Notes: generated from the sequence alone by a model not told the origin. Counted from the stretch's first letter, positions 1 to 8,979 are shown. The stretch: 64,000 nucleotides of DNA from Saccharopolyspora soli (GCF_022678645.1 NZ_JALBWV010000040.1:1-64000); one strand, 5' to 3'. A program made the numbers and translations.

Positions 1-148
1 CTCGGTCGTTGAACACGTAACAGGAGAAGGCGAGGTGCAGTGGCGTGTCCTGGTGGTGCACGGCCGCCTTGTCCTCGAATCCGATCGGCTGACCGGATTC
101 GTCGAGCAGAACCACCTGTTCCACGCGGTACCTCCGTGTCATGTTCAT
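1..148 (-). CDS. idi: Isopentenyl-diphosphate delta-isomerase, type 1 (N-terminus only, cut by window edge)
   Basis: The 49 visible codons read [17 protein letters not shown]..., followed by a G-x-P-x-G stretch, H-H[10 protein letters not shown] and C-Y-V-F-N-D. This is the characteristic N-terminus of type 1 (Nudix-fold) isopentenyl-diphosphate isomerase, which converts IPP to DMAPP. The start ATG (146-148) directly follows the TAG of the upstream tryptophanase-family gene (149-151); a second in-frame ATG lies at 140-142. The gene is therefore the third member of the minus-strand operon and probably supplies DMAPP, the prenyl donor for the DMATS enzyme encoded first. The rest of the protein, including the Nudix box, lies outside the window. 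Confidence 0.85.
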   Translation of the reverse strand, partial: MNMTRRYRVEQVVLLDESGQPIGFEDKAAVHHQDTPLHLAFSCYVFNDR

Positions 149-1534
149 CTACGCTCCGTGCTGGTCAAGGGGCGCGGTGACGCACTTGAAGTGACGCAAG
201 ATTCGCGGCGCCTCCACAATTTGATATCCCGTAACCCTCTCCGGGTTTTTCGCGATATCGACAAGAATCTCGCCTATATATTCCAAGTGACTGTGGTCGT
301 ACACCCGGCGGGGCAACGCTAACCGAACCAGTTCAAATGGTGCCGGCGTCACCAGGTTGTTGTGTTCATCGAGGCCCCCGAGGTACAGCGAGCCCATTTC
401 AGCGGCGCGGATTCCGCCTTCTCGATATAGCGCGCATGCCAAGGCGTGCGCGGGGAAATGATGGGGCTGCAGGTGCGGCAGCACGCGGCTGGCGTTGAGG
501 TAGACGGCGTGCATTCCCGCCGGGCGCACGGTATCCACTCCCGCAGCGTGGATCTGCTCGGCGAGATACGCGGCGTCGGTTTCCCGGTCGGCGAGATAGT
601 GCGGGTCGAACGCTTCCCGCAGTCCCTGAGCGACGACCTCCAAACTGTGCCCCGCCATCCCACCGTAGGTGCGGTGCCCCTCGGTCGCGGTGATGGTGGC
701 CTCGCACTGCTGTGCAAGCGACTCGTCGCGGACCGCGAGAAAACCGCCCGCATGCCCTAAGCCGTCTTTTTTCAGGCTAGCGACACAGCCATCGGCGAAT
801 TCGAAGGCTCGACGGGCAATGTCGCGGGGTGTCCAGTCCTCATAGCCCGCTTCGCGTCGTCGCACCAACCATGCGTTCTCCGCCATCCGCGCGGCATCCA
901 AGATCAGTGGGATGCCGTGATCACGAGCGATTTGACTCACCGCGTCCAAATTGGACATAGATACCGGTTGTCCACCCATGCCGTTATTCGTCATGGTGAT
1001 CAGAATCTGGCCCACGCGGGGCCCGTCGGGCCCGCGGAGAAGAGTGTTCAGCCCGTCGAGGTCGATGTTGCCTTTGAACGGGTGGTCGCTATCGAGATCG
1101 ACAGCTTCCGGGCACGGTAGATCCACCGAGTAGCAGCCAAGCAACGCGATGTTGGCAGAGGTCGTGTCGAAATGCGTGTTGGATACCGAGATTTGTCCGC
1201 GGGACAGCAGCGAACCACACAGTACTCGTTCAGCGGCCCGCCCTTGATGCACGGGAAACACATACGGATAGGGAACAATCTCGCGCACCGCGTGATCGAA
1301 ACGCGTAAACGATTCGGCGAACGCGTAGCGTTCGTCGGCCAGCGCCGCCCATGCCTGCTGCTGTTGAGACAGCGCTCCGGTTCCCGAATCGCTGAGCAGG
1401 TCGATCGAGACCATGGTCGCCGGGATGTAGAACGGGTTGTGTCCGGCGTCATCGAGTGCAGCGATCCGCTCGTCGCGGGTCGTGACAGGGATGGGACGGA
1501 CCACGGCGGCGACGTAGGGCCGAAGTTGCGGCAT
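149..1534 (-). CDS. Tryptophanase / tyrosine phenol-lyase family beta-eliminating lyase
   Basis: The 461-residue protein has the length and motifs of PLP-dependent beta-eliminating lyases: N-P-F-Y-I-P near residue 33, the T-M-T-N-N loop near 180, D-A-A-R-M-A-E-N near 213, and S-L-K-K-D-G (253-258), whose second lysine (K256) is the expected PLP Schiff-base lysine. Such enzymes release pyruvate and ammonia from tryptophan (giving indole) or tyrosine (giving phenol). The neighbouring DMATS-type tryptophan prenyltransferase makes a tryptophanase acting on tryptophan or prenyl-tryptophan the better guess, yielding dimethylallyl-indole. Streptomyces DMATS genes are known to pair with tryptophanase-like genes. 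The start lies 4 bp after the DMATS stop codon, which suggests translational coupling. Substrate choice cannot be read from the sequence with certainty. Confidence 0.88.
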   Translation of the reverse strand: MPQLRPYVAAVVRPIPVTTRDERIAALDDAGHNPFYIPATMVSIDLLSDSGTGALSQQQQAWAALADERYAFAESFTRFDHAVREIVPYPYVFPVHQGRAAERVLCGSLLSRGQISVSNTHFDTTSANIALLGCYSVDLPCPEAVDLDSDHPFKGNIDLDGLNTLLRGPDGPRVGQILITMTNNGMGGQPVSMSNLDAVSQIARDHGIPLILDAARMAENAWLVRRREAGYEDWTPRDIARRAFEFADGCVASLKKDGLGHAGGFLAVRDESLAQQCEATITATEGHRTYGGMAGHSLEVVAQGLREAFDPHYLADRETDAAYLAEQIHAAGVDTVRPAGMHAVYLNASRVLPHLQPHHFPAHALACALYREGGIRAAEMGSLYLGGLDEHNNLVTPAPFELVRLALPRRVYDHSHLEYIGEILVDIAKNPERVTGYQIVEAPRILRHFKCVTAPLDQHGA

Positions 1535-1538
1535 GGGC

Positions 1539-2663
1539 CTACTCCTGGCCGATGACGGCTCGCCCGACTGGGCGTGGCGACGTCCAGCCGGTTCGGTGAC
1601 CTACGGCATCGACGTCGCGCAGGGGTGTGCCGCCATGCGCCTCGGACGAGAGGTACACCGTGGTCCCGGTCTTGTAGTGACTCAGCCGCAGCGAGACGTG
1701 CGCTAGCAGGCCCGCGTGAGCGGACAGCGGCCGGTCCGTGACCGCAGTGATCACCTTGTCCAGCACCGCCGGATCGAGGCCGCGTTGGCGGAAAAGCCTA
1801 CGCACCCGGTCGCGGGCGACGGCATCGTCGCGCACATAATCGCGGACCGGTAAATAGCAGCTGTAGTTACTGGGTTCCGGTCCGTCGCCGCTAACCCAGG
1901 AGTAGCTGGAGACCAGCGGGCGGCCGCGGAACACGGCCACGTCTCCGGCGAGGACCGAGCAGAAGGCACGCACCTGCCCGACTTCGATGCCAGGCACCGC
2001 CGAGGCGACGGCCTCGGCGTCGGTAGGCCGTGCATCGTGCTGGGAGAAGTAGACCTTCACCCTGGCCTGAGAGCTCTGGTCCAGGTCGAGCGCGACGAAG
2101 GACAGCCGATCGAGACCACCTCGGCGCAACGCATTGCGGACCGTGGCGTAGGCGTCGGGCATGTCGAGGCGGTCGAACGCCTCGGCCACCAGCTGCGGCG
2201 CCGATGCGGCACCGCGCATGTTGGGGTTGAGATAAATCTTGATCTGCGGCCCGCCGTCGGCGGTGAAGATGAGCGAGAACCACCAAGCCCAGTCCTGCGG
2301 TTCGGCGCAGGAAAATAGATCCTGCACCGCACGCAGTCGGTCCAGGGCGAGGTCGTAGCGCGAGGCCAGCGAGTCGACGAGATCCTGGGCTGCTCGCAGG
2401 TTAGCGGCCGGGCCGGGATGCTCCGGGAGGGTCTCAGCCAGGATCCGGAGGCGCCGTCCCCCGTCGTCGTCAAACTGGACGGAGTACTCGACCGGGGCCC
2501 CGTCGTCGGCCACATCCGATGACCACAAAGGCGGTTCGGACAACGCCCGCGCACCAGCCGCCCCGAGGACATCACCGAGCAATCGGACCGGCTCTTCGGC
2601 GTCGAGGCCAACACCGGCGCATAGATTGCGGGTCTGCGTTTCGATGTGTCCGCCCAGCGTCAT
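1539..2663 (-). CDS. Bacterial dimethylallyltryptophan synthase-type indole prenyltransferase (ABBA fold)
   Basis: The C-terminal 374 residues carry hallmarks of bacterial DMATS enzymes: K-I-Y-L-N-P-N-M-R-G, R-V-K-V-Y-F, S-N-Y-S-C-Y-L-P-V-R-D-Y and Y-K-T-G-T-T-V-Y-L, the repeated basic and tyrosine beta-strand residues that bind DMAPP diphosphate in the ABBA barrel. The reaction is transfer of a dimethylallyl group to the indole ring of tryptophan; ring position cannot be told. The ATG at 2661-2663 gives a protein of usual family length. The reading frame stays open upstream to 3167, which would add 168 low-complexity residues unlike the family, and a TTG at 2706-2708 would add 15 residues, so the exact start is uncertain. 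It is the first gene of the operon with the tryptophanase-family lyase and IPP isomerase. Confidence 0.85.
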   Translation of the reverse strand: MTLGGHIETQTRNLCAGVGLDAEEPVRLLGDVLGAAGARALSEPPLWSSDVADDGAPVEYSVQFDDDGGRRLRILAETLPEHPGPAANLRAAQDLVDSLASRYDLALDRLRAVQDLFSCAEPQDWAWWFSLIFTADGGPQIKIYLNPNMRGAASAPQLVAEAFDRLDMPDAYATVRNALRRGGLDRLSFVALDLDQSSQARVKVYFSQHDARPTDAEAVASAVPGIEVGQVRAFCSVLAGDVAVFRGRPLVSSYSWVSGDGPEPSNYSCYLPVRDYVRDDAVARDRVRRLFRQRGLDPAVLDKVITAVTDRPLSAHAGLLAHVSLRLSHYKTGTTVYLSSEAHGGTPLRDVDAVGHRTGWTSPRPVGRAVIGQE

Positions 2664-3876
2664 GTGTGCTGGCCAGCGCTGCAATGTTTGCTCCCAATTT
2701 CTCGTCAATTGCTCCGGCCTGCGAAGCGAAGGCGGCAGTTCACCTCTGCGTCGCACGGCGGAGTGAGCGGTGGAGTGAGCGGTGGAGTTTTGCGCAGCCG
2801 CGCCACTGTCACTGCTGCATCCGTTTCGCGACAGAAAGGCGGATATCGGCCAGTCAGATACCAAGACTTTCAACGAATTCTTCGTTGCCCAAGGCCCATC
2901 TAGGACTTGACGGCCATGTCCTGCTACCAATAAATCCCTGATATGAGGACGGCTGCGGCGGTCATCGAGACCTCCAGGGGGAGTACGAAGTCGACGTGGA
3001 CAACCGCCAGCATCGTGGACTGAGCACCCGGGCAGAAGATCCCGCCGCTGGACAGCACTGGACACAACCGTCCAGCGGTGGGCGCCCCATCGCATTCCCC
3101 GCGAAAGTGACGGCGCCGCCGAGCTCGTACAGTGCAACGTGCGCACGTCTGGCGAACCCGCGGTCAAACCTACAAATAGCGCTCGTGTGGAGAGTCAAGC
3201 GCGCGTAGATCAGCCGACGAGGTTCTTCGGCCGATTCGTGGTAGGTGGTATGGGTTTCCGGGCGGAATGCGTGGCGGAAGAAACCGTAAGAACAGCGCGT
3301 GAGGTTCCAGCCAGATGGTGACCGGCTGGCTTATCAGGGTTCTGCGCGAAGTTCAGCACGACCTGCAGAGGGGATTCCACCGCGGTTTCGGTATGCCGGC
3401 GTGGACTGGTCGGAGGACTACTACGCCGGGAACAGCCCCGGCGTGCCGAGCGTATCGCGCTAATCATCACCGAACGGCCCGCGCCCGGCGAGGTCCATAC
3501 CTGTTCTCTGACTGCCGCTACGCCGCTGTGCTCGAACGCCTGAACTGGGCCGAACCCGCACTTGCTGGAACCGACGCCCGACGCCTCTGTTCGCACTGTG
3601 TCCAGCCTCAAGTTGACCACCGAGGCGGCGGCCCGCCCGCCTGATCTGACTGAACCCATCGCAGAACGGGCGAGGTCCACCACGAACTCGAAGGCGCGAT
3701 GCGCATGTCCGAAGAACCCGACGAGGCGAAGGCGACCGGCTTGGCCGTACCATCCCGCCAGCCAGTTTCCCGTCTGAAGTCCGCCGTCGTAGCCTGCGAC
3801 CAACCGCTACTCGATGGCGCAACGTCGTCGACCCTTCGGCTGGTTCTCGACAACGTCCGGTCCCATAATCGAACAC
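2664..3876. other. Non-coding or decayed stretch upstream of the DMATS operon
   Basis: No convincing gene is seen. A 12-bp unit (GGAGTGAGCGGT) is tandemly repeated twice with a third partial copy at about 2760-2787. The minus-strand open frame at 3210-3803 and plus-strand frames here have composition like antisense shadows and match no family I recognise. The DMATS promoter should lie in this stretch, but no clear -35/-10 pair was found. Confidence 0.4.
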
Positions 3877-4224
3877 GTGGGCGACAGTAGTGACGTTGAT
3901 GGATGGTGGCAGACACGCGAGGAGCGCACTCCACCGACGCCGGTATGGGTGGATCTACGACACGTGTTTCCGCCGCAACAGGTTGGGGTCCGACGAGGTA
4001 CCCCGCTGAGGGTCCGAGCTGCCGGTATCGATAACGCCGCCGTCGTGCCCGCTGCACTGGTGGCGTGGCATCTCACAGCCACGGGCGACCGCTGGGCCCA
4101 TCTCCACGACGTCGAGCTGAGCAACCGCAACGGCCGGGGCCGCCTGGTTGCCGAGCTGTGGGCGCCGGAAAGCGCCGTGCGCCTCCGTGGAGCCACGCGA
4201 TCCGCGACCCCGTTCAGCGGATAG
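3877..4224 (+). CDS. Hypothetical protein
   Basis: A plausible but unrecognised gene of 115 residues from the GTG at 3877 (an ATG at 3814 is an alternative in the same frame). The product has a hydrophobic middle segment (V-V-P-A-A-L-V-A-W-H-L) followed by a conserved-looking stretch (W-A-H-L-H-D-V-E-L-S-N-R-N-G-R-G-R-L), which reads like real protein rather than antisense noise. No motif gives a function. It sits alone in a decayed region and may be a leftover. Confidence 0.4.
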   Translation: MGDSSDVDGWWQTREERTPPTPVWVDLRHVFPPQQVGVRRGTPLRVRAAGIDNAAVVPAALVAWHLTATGDRWAHLHDVELSNRNGRGRLVAELWAPESAVRLRGATRSATPFSG

Positions 4225-4322
4225 GACACGCGCCGGTTTCCCGGCGCGGGCAAGGGCAGCCCTTCAGCCTTGGCCACCAGATTCCGAGACTTCGTAACGC
4301 CTGTAGACGACGGACAAAAGGC

Positions 4323-4346
4323 GGGGCCCTTCATTGAAGGAACCCC
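4323..4346 (+). terminator. Small hairpin, possible terminator
   Basis: GGGG / CCCC outer pairing around CCTTCA-T-TGAAGG; it lies about 100 bp after the hypothetical gene ending at 4224. The T-tract is weak. Confidence 0.35.
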
Positions 4347-4773
4347 GTGGTTTCGGACTCCACTGTAGACGGTGACTGCGTGGGCGCCGCTAGACCGGGC
4401 CCCGATCAGGAGTCCGACGCCAACGCCGAGCAGCCCACTGCGTACCCCGCAGTCGAGACCGGGGCGATCGACGAGTACGGCGCCCTGCCCGCCTCCGCCA
4501 GATTCCCGCCGCCTGGAGGAGACCTCGCCGGACTGTATAAGAACGCTCTACCGCTACACCGGCCGCCGTCGCGGAGATCAGATGCGGGCCTTTACCCAGT
4601 ACCAACTGCACCAGGACCTGCGCACCGACATCGTCGACCTGAGCCTCCCGCGCAGCCTAGATCGGGGCCAGCGGGACGCGTTGCACGCGCTCCGCGCGGC
4701 CGTGCGCTCCTGGGCCACGGCCGCCGACGAGACCGACGCGCCTGGTGAAGACGAGCACGCCGAGCCGAGCTGA
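4347..4773 (+). pseudogene. Frameshifted remnant of an unknown gene
   Basis: Two overlapping plus-strand frames look coding in sequence. One runs from the GTG at 4347 through about 4545 (M-V-S-D-S-T-V-D-G-D...). The other covers about 4545-4773 and contains M-R-A-F-T-Q-Y-Q-L-H-Q-D-L-R and an acidic tail ending at TGA 4771-4773. The switch between frames near 4540 suggests a frameshift in one original gene. The C-terminal part is helical and charged. Family unknown. Confidence 0.3.
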
Positions 4774-4844
4774 AGGAGACCGCGCTGCGCCGCCGACCGC
4801 TCGCTAATCCTGACCTCGAATCGCTCACCGGTCGCCGACTGGTC

Positions 4845-4921
4845 CCTTGTTCCCCAACCGCGTCGTGGCCGAGTCCCTGCTGGACCGGTTCATCTACACC
4901 AGCCATCAGGTGTTCATGATC
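4845..4921 (+). pseudogene. Possible fragment of an IS21-type IstB ATPase C-terminus
   Basis: The plus-strand translation reads P-N-R-V-V-A-E-S-L-L-D-R-F-I-Y-T-S-H-Q-V-F-M, which resembles the C-terminal helix of IS21-family IstB helper ATPases (a D-R followed a few residues later by S-H-Q or H-H-A). Only about 25 codons remain, with no flanking IstB sequence, so this is a tentative call of an insertion-sequence scar. Confidence 0.3.
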
Positions 4922-5312
4922 GTGCTGTGCTTGATCGGGGATGGCCGCGCTTCCCATTCAGTCCGTCGCGGTGACGAGGACAGGTGGCCGCCGCAGGGCT
5001 TACGTGCGTGTTTAGGATCAGCTGGATGCGACGGTGAAGTGCCCGAGGGTCCTTGGAGAGCTTCCCGCCGGTGGAGTCGGGCCAGAGGGCAGAACATGCT
5101 GATCGGCCGCTTAGACCGGCGGGATACCGTGCGGCCGGGGCGGGCGCGAGCAGGTGGGCCTGCCACGCTCCGCCCCAGTCCGCGCCGTCGATGGAGACCG
5201 AGCAGGTCGCCTGCCCCGAGGTATTGACCGCGAGGACCGGCGGTAGCCGCGTCGGCGATGTGGTGGCGGCGGTGACTATTCGGCGCAGTGCCTGCCAGTA
5301 ACCTCTGCGTTC

Positions 5313-6020
5313 GTGCTGCTGTGCTACCTCGACGAAAGCTTTACGCGGGATCATTACTACATCGCGGCCATGATCTGCCCAGAAGACCAAGCGCTCAGTC
5401 TGGAAGCGGCGCTGGATGCCGTTGTGCTGCGCGCCGCGGAGAGTTTCGCCGGAGTCAGCACGTCGGCGGAACTCCATGGCTACGACATCCTGCAGGGTCG
5501 ACGGGACTGGCTGCCACTGGCGAAGATGCCTCGCGCGCGCATCAACGTCTATGACCAGGCACTCGTCGCGATCTCCCAGCACCAGGTCCAGGTCGTGATC
5601 GAAGGCATTCATCCGACCAGTCGACTGCGATCACGGGATCCTCATTCGATGTTGATGTCGTGGATTCTGGAACGCATCGACGAGTACGCCAGCCGCCGTG
5701 GACTACTCGCATTGGTGATCGCCGACGAACCGGGCCAGCGCGATCAGCAGGGCGAATACCGCGCTGATCTCGGCTCCTACCGCGCCACGGGAACTGGCGG
5801 ATGGAAGGCCCGCAAAATTACACGGATCGTTGATACTTTGCACTTCGCGCCGTCGCGATCCAGCCGTCTCGTCCAGGCCGCTGATCTTCTAGCTTTCTTG
5901 TATCACCGCCGCGCAACGAAACGAGCCGACGTCGCCGACCCACGAGAGATTCGAGTGAATGACCTGCTGTGGGGGCATCTGGACGGGGTCGTGCACAACG
6001 TCCACGTCTGGCAGCCCTGA
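5313..6020 (+). CDS. DUF3800 domain protein
   Basis: The 235-residue protein begins M-L-L-C-Y-L-D-E-S, the signature start of DUF3800 proteins, and has the later V-I-A-D-E-P acidic motif (about residue 145) and a C-terminal Q-A-A-D-L-L-A-F motif. The family looks like an RNase H-like nuclease fold with acidic residues and is often found on phages, plasmids and defence loci; its biochemical role is unproven. The start is a GTG. The gene stands alone and is followed by a hairpin at 6041-6063. Confidence 0.8.
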   Translation: MLLCYLDESFTRDHYYIAAMICPEDQALSLEAALDAVVLRAAESFAGVSTSAELHGYDILQGRRDWLPLAKMPRARINVYDQALVAISQHQVQVVIEGIHPTSRLRSRDPHSMLMSWILERIDEYASRRGLLALVIADEPGQRDQQGEYRADLGSYRATGTGGWKARKITRIVDTLHFAPSRSSRLVQAADLLAFLYHRRATKRADVADPREIRVNDLLWGHLDGVVHNVHVWQP

Positions 6021-6040
6021 TACCAGGGCCAGACGCACGA

Positions 6041-6063
6041 AGACCCCGCACTCGGCGGGGTCT
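6041..6063 (+). terminator. Terminator hairpin after the DUF3800 gene
   Basis: Perfect 9-bp inverted repeat, AGACCCCGC / GCGGGGTCT, with a 5-nt loop, 20 bp after the stop codon. It has no U-tract, as is common in actinomycetes. Confidence 0.7.
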
Positions 6064-6631
6064 AAGGCGGGTCAGTGGTTGCCCACTGGCATCAGGCTAG
6101 CAAAGGCGCCCGATATCTGCCAGCAAACCACCACGGCTCAACGTCGGTGGCTTCGCTCACACGTTACGTTCTGGCCAGAGCCGGGGGTGATGGTCCCGCG
6201 ACCGAAGAGTGCTGACAACCTGGTCAGATAGCTGACGATCTACGAACAGCTCACCCATACAACACCCCATGTTCACTTTAAGTAATCAGTCCTGCTACTG
6301 GATCAACGAGCTCATCGACACCACACCAGCAGCTCATCGACACCGACACGACTCTGCGGAACACCACGAAGGTCGTCGAACACCGCCTCGCCGAGCTCGA
6401 AGGCGACCTCGCATCCGAACACGTTTCACCCGCATGATCAGCTGTCAGAAAGCCGATCGCTGGATCACGTGGGCGGCGGACACAACGGTGGGCGGATCGC
6501 CGTGGACCGGTTGGGTGGCGCCGAACGTGAGACTCGGACCGTGCAGCAGTCCGTCGACGAACGTCGCGAGAAAGATCAACGGGCCATCCGCTGGTGATTG
6601 ACCTGCATGAACTCTCTGCTGATGGGCACGT
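6064..6631. other. Gene-free stretch between convergent genes
   Basis: No full gene is seen. AGCTCATCGACACC is repeated, once exactly and once nearly so, around 6309-6345. A short open frame ending at about 6437 reads T-T-L-R-N-T-T-K-V-V-E-H-R-L-A-E-L-E-G-D-L and may be the C-terminal coiled-coil scrap of a lost gene. Confidence 0.4.
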
Positions 6632-7876
6632 TTACGACGCGATGCGCAAAGTCGAATCGCCTGCCTCGGACGTGGCGTTCAGCGACCGCGCGACGCTTCG
6701 AACCAGCCGCGGGCAGTGGCAGCCATCGGGCCGCGCGAGCACCAAGTTCTCACCCAACAGACCCACGAGCGCTTCCTCCGCATCGCTGGTACTGATACCG
6801 AGCTGGTCGGCAACGTCATCAGCAGTGACGACGTCGATGTCACGGGCACCGAGGACCTGGAGCACACGGGCGGCCAGCGGATTCAGCCGACGCACGGATG
6901 TCTCCACCATCCGAAAGATCCCGCTGTCCTGGTCGCGGGCGGTGGCGGTATTGAGCACGTGCAGGTGACGCGGACCGCTGAGGTGCGCGGCCAACTCCAT
7001 GAGCGCGCGCCCGGGGTGATCACGGATGACCTCGACGGCCGCACGCAGGGCCACCGGCAAGCCCGAGCAGCCCTCGGCGATCGCACCGAGCGTGGCATGG
7101 TCGTCAGGTCCGGCGTGGATGAGGTCCGCGAGCATGCGTGCTGCCGTGTCCCTGGACAGCGGCGGCACCGGAATACGAGAGGCGGCGGCGCGAATCGTCC
7201 GTTCGCTCAACCGTCGACGACTGGTGATCAGCACCACGCTTCCAGAGCCTCCGCATAACAGCGGCGCCACCTGCTCGGTGCTGTCGGCATCGTCGAGGAT
7301 CAGCAGAATCCGCGCGGAGTGGGTGAGACTGCGCCACAGCCGTGCGCGGCCATCGACGGTGGCGGGAATCTCCTTTGCACCGAGGTCACTGAGCAAGCCT
7401 GCGAGGACATCGCCAGGTTCGGCAGGAGCACGGCCAGTGTGGCCGTGCAACGGTGCGTAGAACACGCCGTCGGGATACGACGCGGCGTGCTGGTGGGCCC
7501 AGTGCACACCCAGAGCCGTTTTCCCCGCGCCTGCCATGCCTTCGAGGACGACCACCGGCGACCGCTTCGCCGCGGAAAACTCGGTGAGCTGATGCAGTTC
7601 CCGAGCTCGGCCATACAGATCCGGAGGCGGAGGCGGCAGCTGCGCCGGAATGACGGGCGTGCTGGCGCGGCCGGCGGCGATCGTTCGGGCGATGACTCCG
7701 CCGGTCTCCAGGACCTCGTCCAATGCCTTCGCCAAGGCCAGGTCTGGAGTGCGTGTGCCCTTCTCGACTTTGCAGATCATCGACTCGCTGTAGGACACAC
7801 GAGTTGCAAGCTGCGCCAACGTCCATCCCCGCAGGCGACGGTGTCGGTGTACGACTTCCCCCAATGAGACGTTCAT
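6632..7876 (-). CDS. XRE-family HTH / NB-ARC (STAND) ATPase regulator
   Basis: A 414-residue signalling ATPase. Residues 4-60 form a Cro/C1-type helix-turn-helix (R-L-R-G-W-T-L-A-Q-L-A ... S-Y-S-E-S-M-I-C-K-V-E-K-G). The NB-ARC domain has Walker A G-M-A-G-A-G-K-T (113-120), Walker B R-I-L-L-I-L-D-D (189-196) and the sensor strand V-V-L-I-T-S-R, then a winged-helix region. Unlike AfsR-type regulators it has no TPR or WD sensor tail, so it is a short STAND protein. The ATG at 7876 is chosen because GGGAGGAG lies just upstream; the frame is open a further 45 codons. It is divergent from the gene at 8244 and probably controls the shared region 7877-8243, possibly together with its own promoter. 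Confidence 0.85.
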   Translation of the reverse strand: MNVSLGEVVHRHRRLRGWTLAQLATRVSYSESMICKVEKGTRTPDLALAKALDEVLETGGVIARTIAAGRASTPVIPAQLPPPPPDLYGRARELHQLTEFSAAKRSPVVVLEGMAGAGKTALGVHWAHQHAASYPDGVFYAPLHGHTGRAPAEPGDVLAGLLSDLGAKEIPATVDGRARLWRSLTHSARILLILDDADSTEQVAPLLCGGSGSVVLITSRRRLSERTIRAAASRIPVPPLSRDTAARMLADLIHAGPDDHATLGAIAEGCSGLPVALRAAVEVIRDHPGRALMELAAHLSGPRHLHVLNTATARDQDSGIFRMVETSVRRLNPLAARVLQVLGARDIDVVTADDVADQLGISTSDAEEALVGLLGENLVLARPDGCHCPRLVRSVARSLNATSEAGDSTLRIAS

Positions 7877-8243
7877 TGTTCTCCTCCCCCTGCTCCGCGC
7901 ACTGCGCGGAGCCCGCTTGACCAGTTTTGACAATGCCCCACCGCTGGCCAGCGGGGTAGCCCGTGAGGAGTTGACTGTTTCAGTCAACTCCGAGTGGCAC
8001 CCGTACATCATGCTCGGTCACCGCAGGATTGACGGGATAACGTCTGAAACAAACACCCGTTCTTTTGTGCGCGGGCCACGCTCTGTGCTTTCTTGACAAA
8101 CAGCGTCAATGTGAGTCAAGTTCCGTCAATTCGGAATCCCTTCCACAGGCGGCCCGGGTCGCGCAGTGTTGGTGCCGCAACACAGTCAGACCGATCACAG
8201 GAACGGTCGAATCGTGAAAGCCCGAAATGGGGAGGGGGACCGG
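7877..8243. promoter_or_regulatory. Divergent control region with repeated TTGAC/GTCAA sites
   Basis: TTGAC or its complement GTCAA occurs eight times in about 200 bp (7926, 7971, 7983, 8029, 8093, 8105, 8115, 8124). One pair forms a perfect 10-bp inverted repeat with a 3-nt loop at 7968-7990. A 14-bp palindrome of the form CCGCTGG-CCAGCGG lies near 7940. TTGACA at 8093-8098 could also act as a -35 box for the rightward gene. These are good candidate operators for the adjacent XRE-STAND regulator. Confidence 0.55.
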
Positions 8244-8516
8244 GTGAGCTGGCTGAGGCGACGCGAAAGCACTCCGTTTACGGACTGTCTCGTGTATGTC
8301 GAGAAGTCTTCCTCGGGAGATCTCATTACCGAGAACCGAGACGAGAAGGAATGGGTGTGCGCCTATTCCACGCAGCCGGATGAGACAGAGGAGTACGTCG
8401 CCGTTACCGGCGCCGAGCTTCTGGCGGCGGTGCCCGCGCACATGGGGGTTCGGTGGCGTTCCAACGGCACTGACGAGGTGGTCCTCTGGCCCAGCACGGG
8501 ACGTCATTCCAAGTGA
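8244..8516 (+). CDS. Hypothetical small protein
   Basis: Ninety residues from the GTG at 8244, chosen because GGAGGGGG sits 4-5 nt upstream. The sequence (V-S-W-L-R-R-R-E-S-T-P..., then an acidic middle and W-R-S-N-G-T-D-E-V-V-L-W) is soluble with no signal peptide or membrane segment. It is divergent from the XRE-STAND regulator, in the position where actinomycete HTH genes often have a small partner (DUF397 and others). It does not clearly match DUF397. Function unknown. Confidence 0.6.
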   Translation: MSWLRRRESTPFTDCLVYVEKSSSGDLITENRDEKEWVCAYSTQPDETEEYVAVTGAELLAAVPAHMGVRWRSNGTDEVVLWPSTGRHSK

Positions 8517-8661
8517 TCACACAGCAGCAGAGCTGCGTTCCCGGCGTTAGAGCCGGTCGGGGGGCAGGTCACCTTCGGGTGTACTGCGCACTCTATTCGC
8601 ACGCCATGAGGGGCCAGTTACGGCCCCGACACTTCTGGCATTCAGAAAAGGCAGGCGGCAA

Positions 8662-8979
8662 TTGATTAAGAAGAGCATCGTGACCGCTATTGTGGGTGCC
8701 GCGCTCGTGGTGGGGTTGCCTGGTGCGGCCACCGCTGAAAGCGTCTCTCCCGCGGCTATCGGTGGCGACTACAACGGAACGAGCATCAACATCCGGTTGA
8801 CGCCGATCAATGGAGCCATTGCAGGCCAGGGAAACCGCGGCGATGGAGTGACGGCACTCTGCTCGACCTGGACCAGCAACGGGTACTGGATTCTCCACTC
8901 CAACAACCGCACGAAAATCACGGGATGGACCGCCGGCGGACTGCTCCGGCTCCAGTACATGCCGACAGCGTGCCCGTGA
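8662..8979 (+). CDS. Small secreted protein (SH3-like candidate)
   Basis: A 105-residue protein from a TTG start. The N-terminus I-K-K-S-I-V-T-A-I-V-G-A-A-L-V-V is a Sec signal peptide, with likely cleavage after A-T-A (residues 22-24). The mature part of about 80 residues has two cysteines (C-S-T-W and near the C-terminus T-A-C-P), enough for one disulfide, and alternating beta-strand-like segments ending in L-L-R-L-Q-Y-M-P, reminiscent of bacterial SH3-like secreted peptides. First of three consecutive small exported proteins. Confidence 0.65.
   Translation: MIKKSIVTAIVGAALVVGLPGAATAESVSPAAIGGDYNGTSINIRLTPINGAIAGQGNRGDGVTALCSTWTSNGYWILHSNNRTKITGWTAGGLLRLQYMPTACP

Noticed and set aside
3210-3803. 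Minus-strand open frame of 197 codons
   Set aside because: Composition and lack of ribosome site look like an antisense shadow; no family features.
4914-5612. Minus-strand open frame of 232 codons overlapping the DUF3800 gene
   Set aside because: It overlaps a gene with clear family motifs and shows no conserved pattern.
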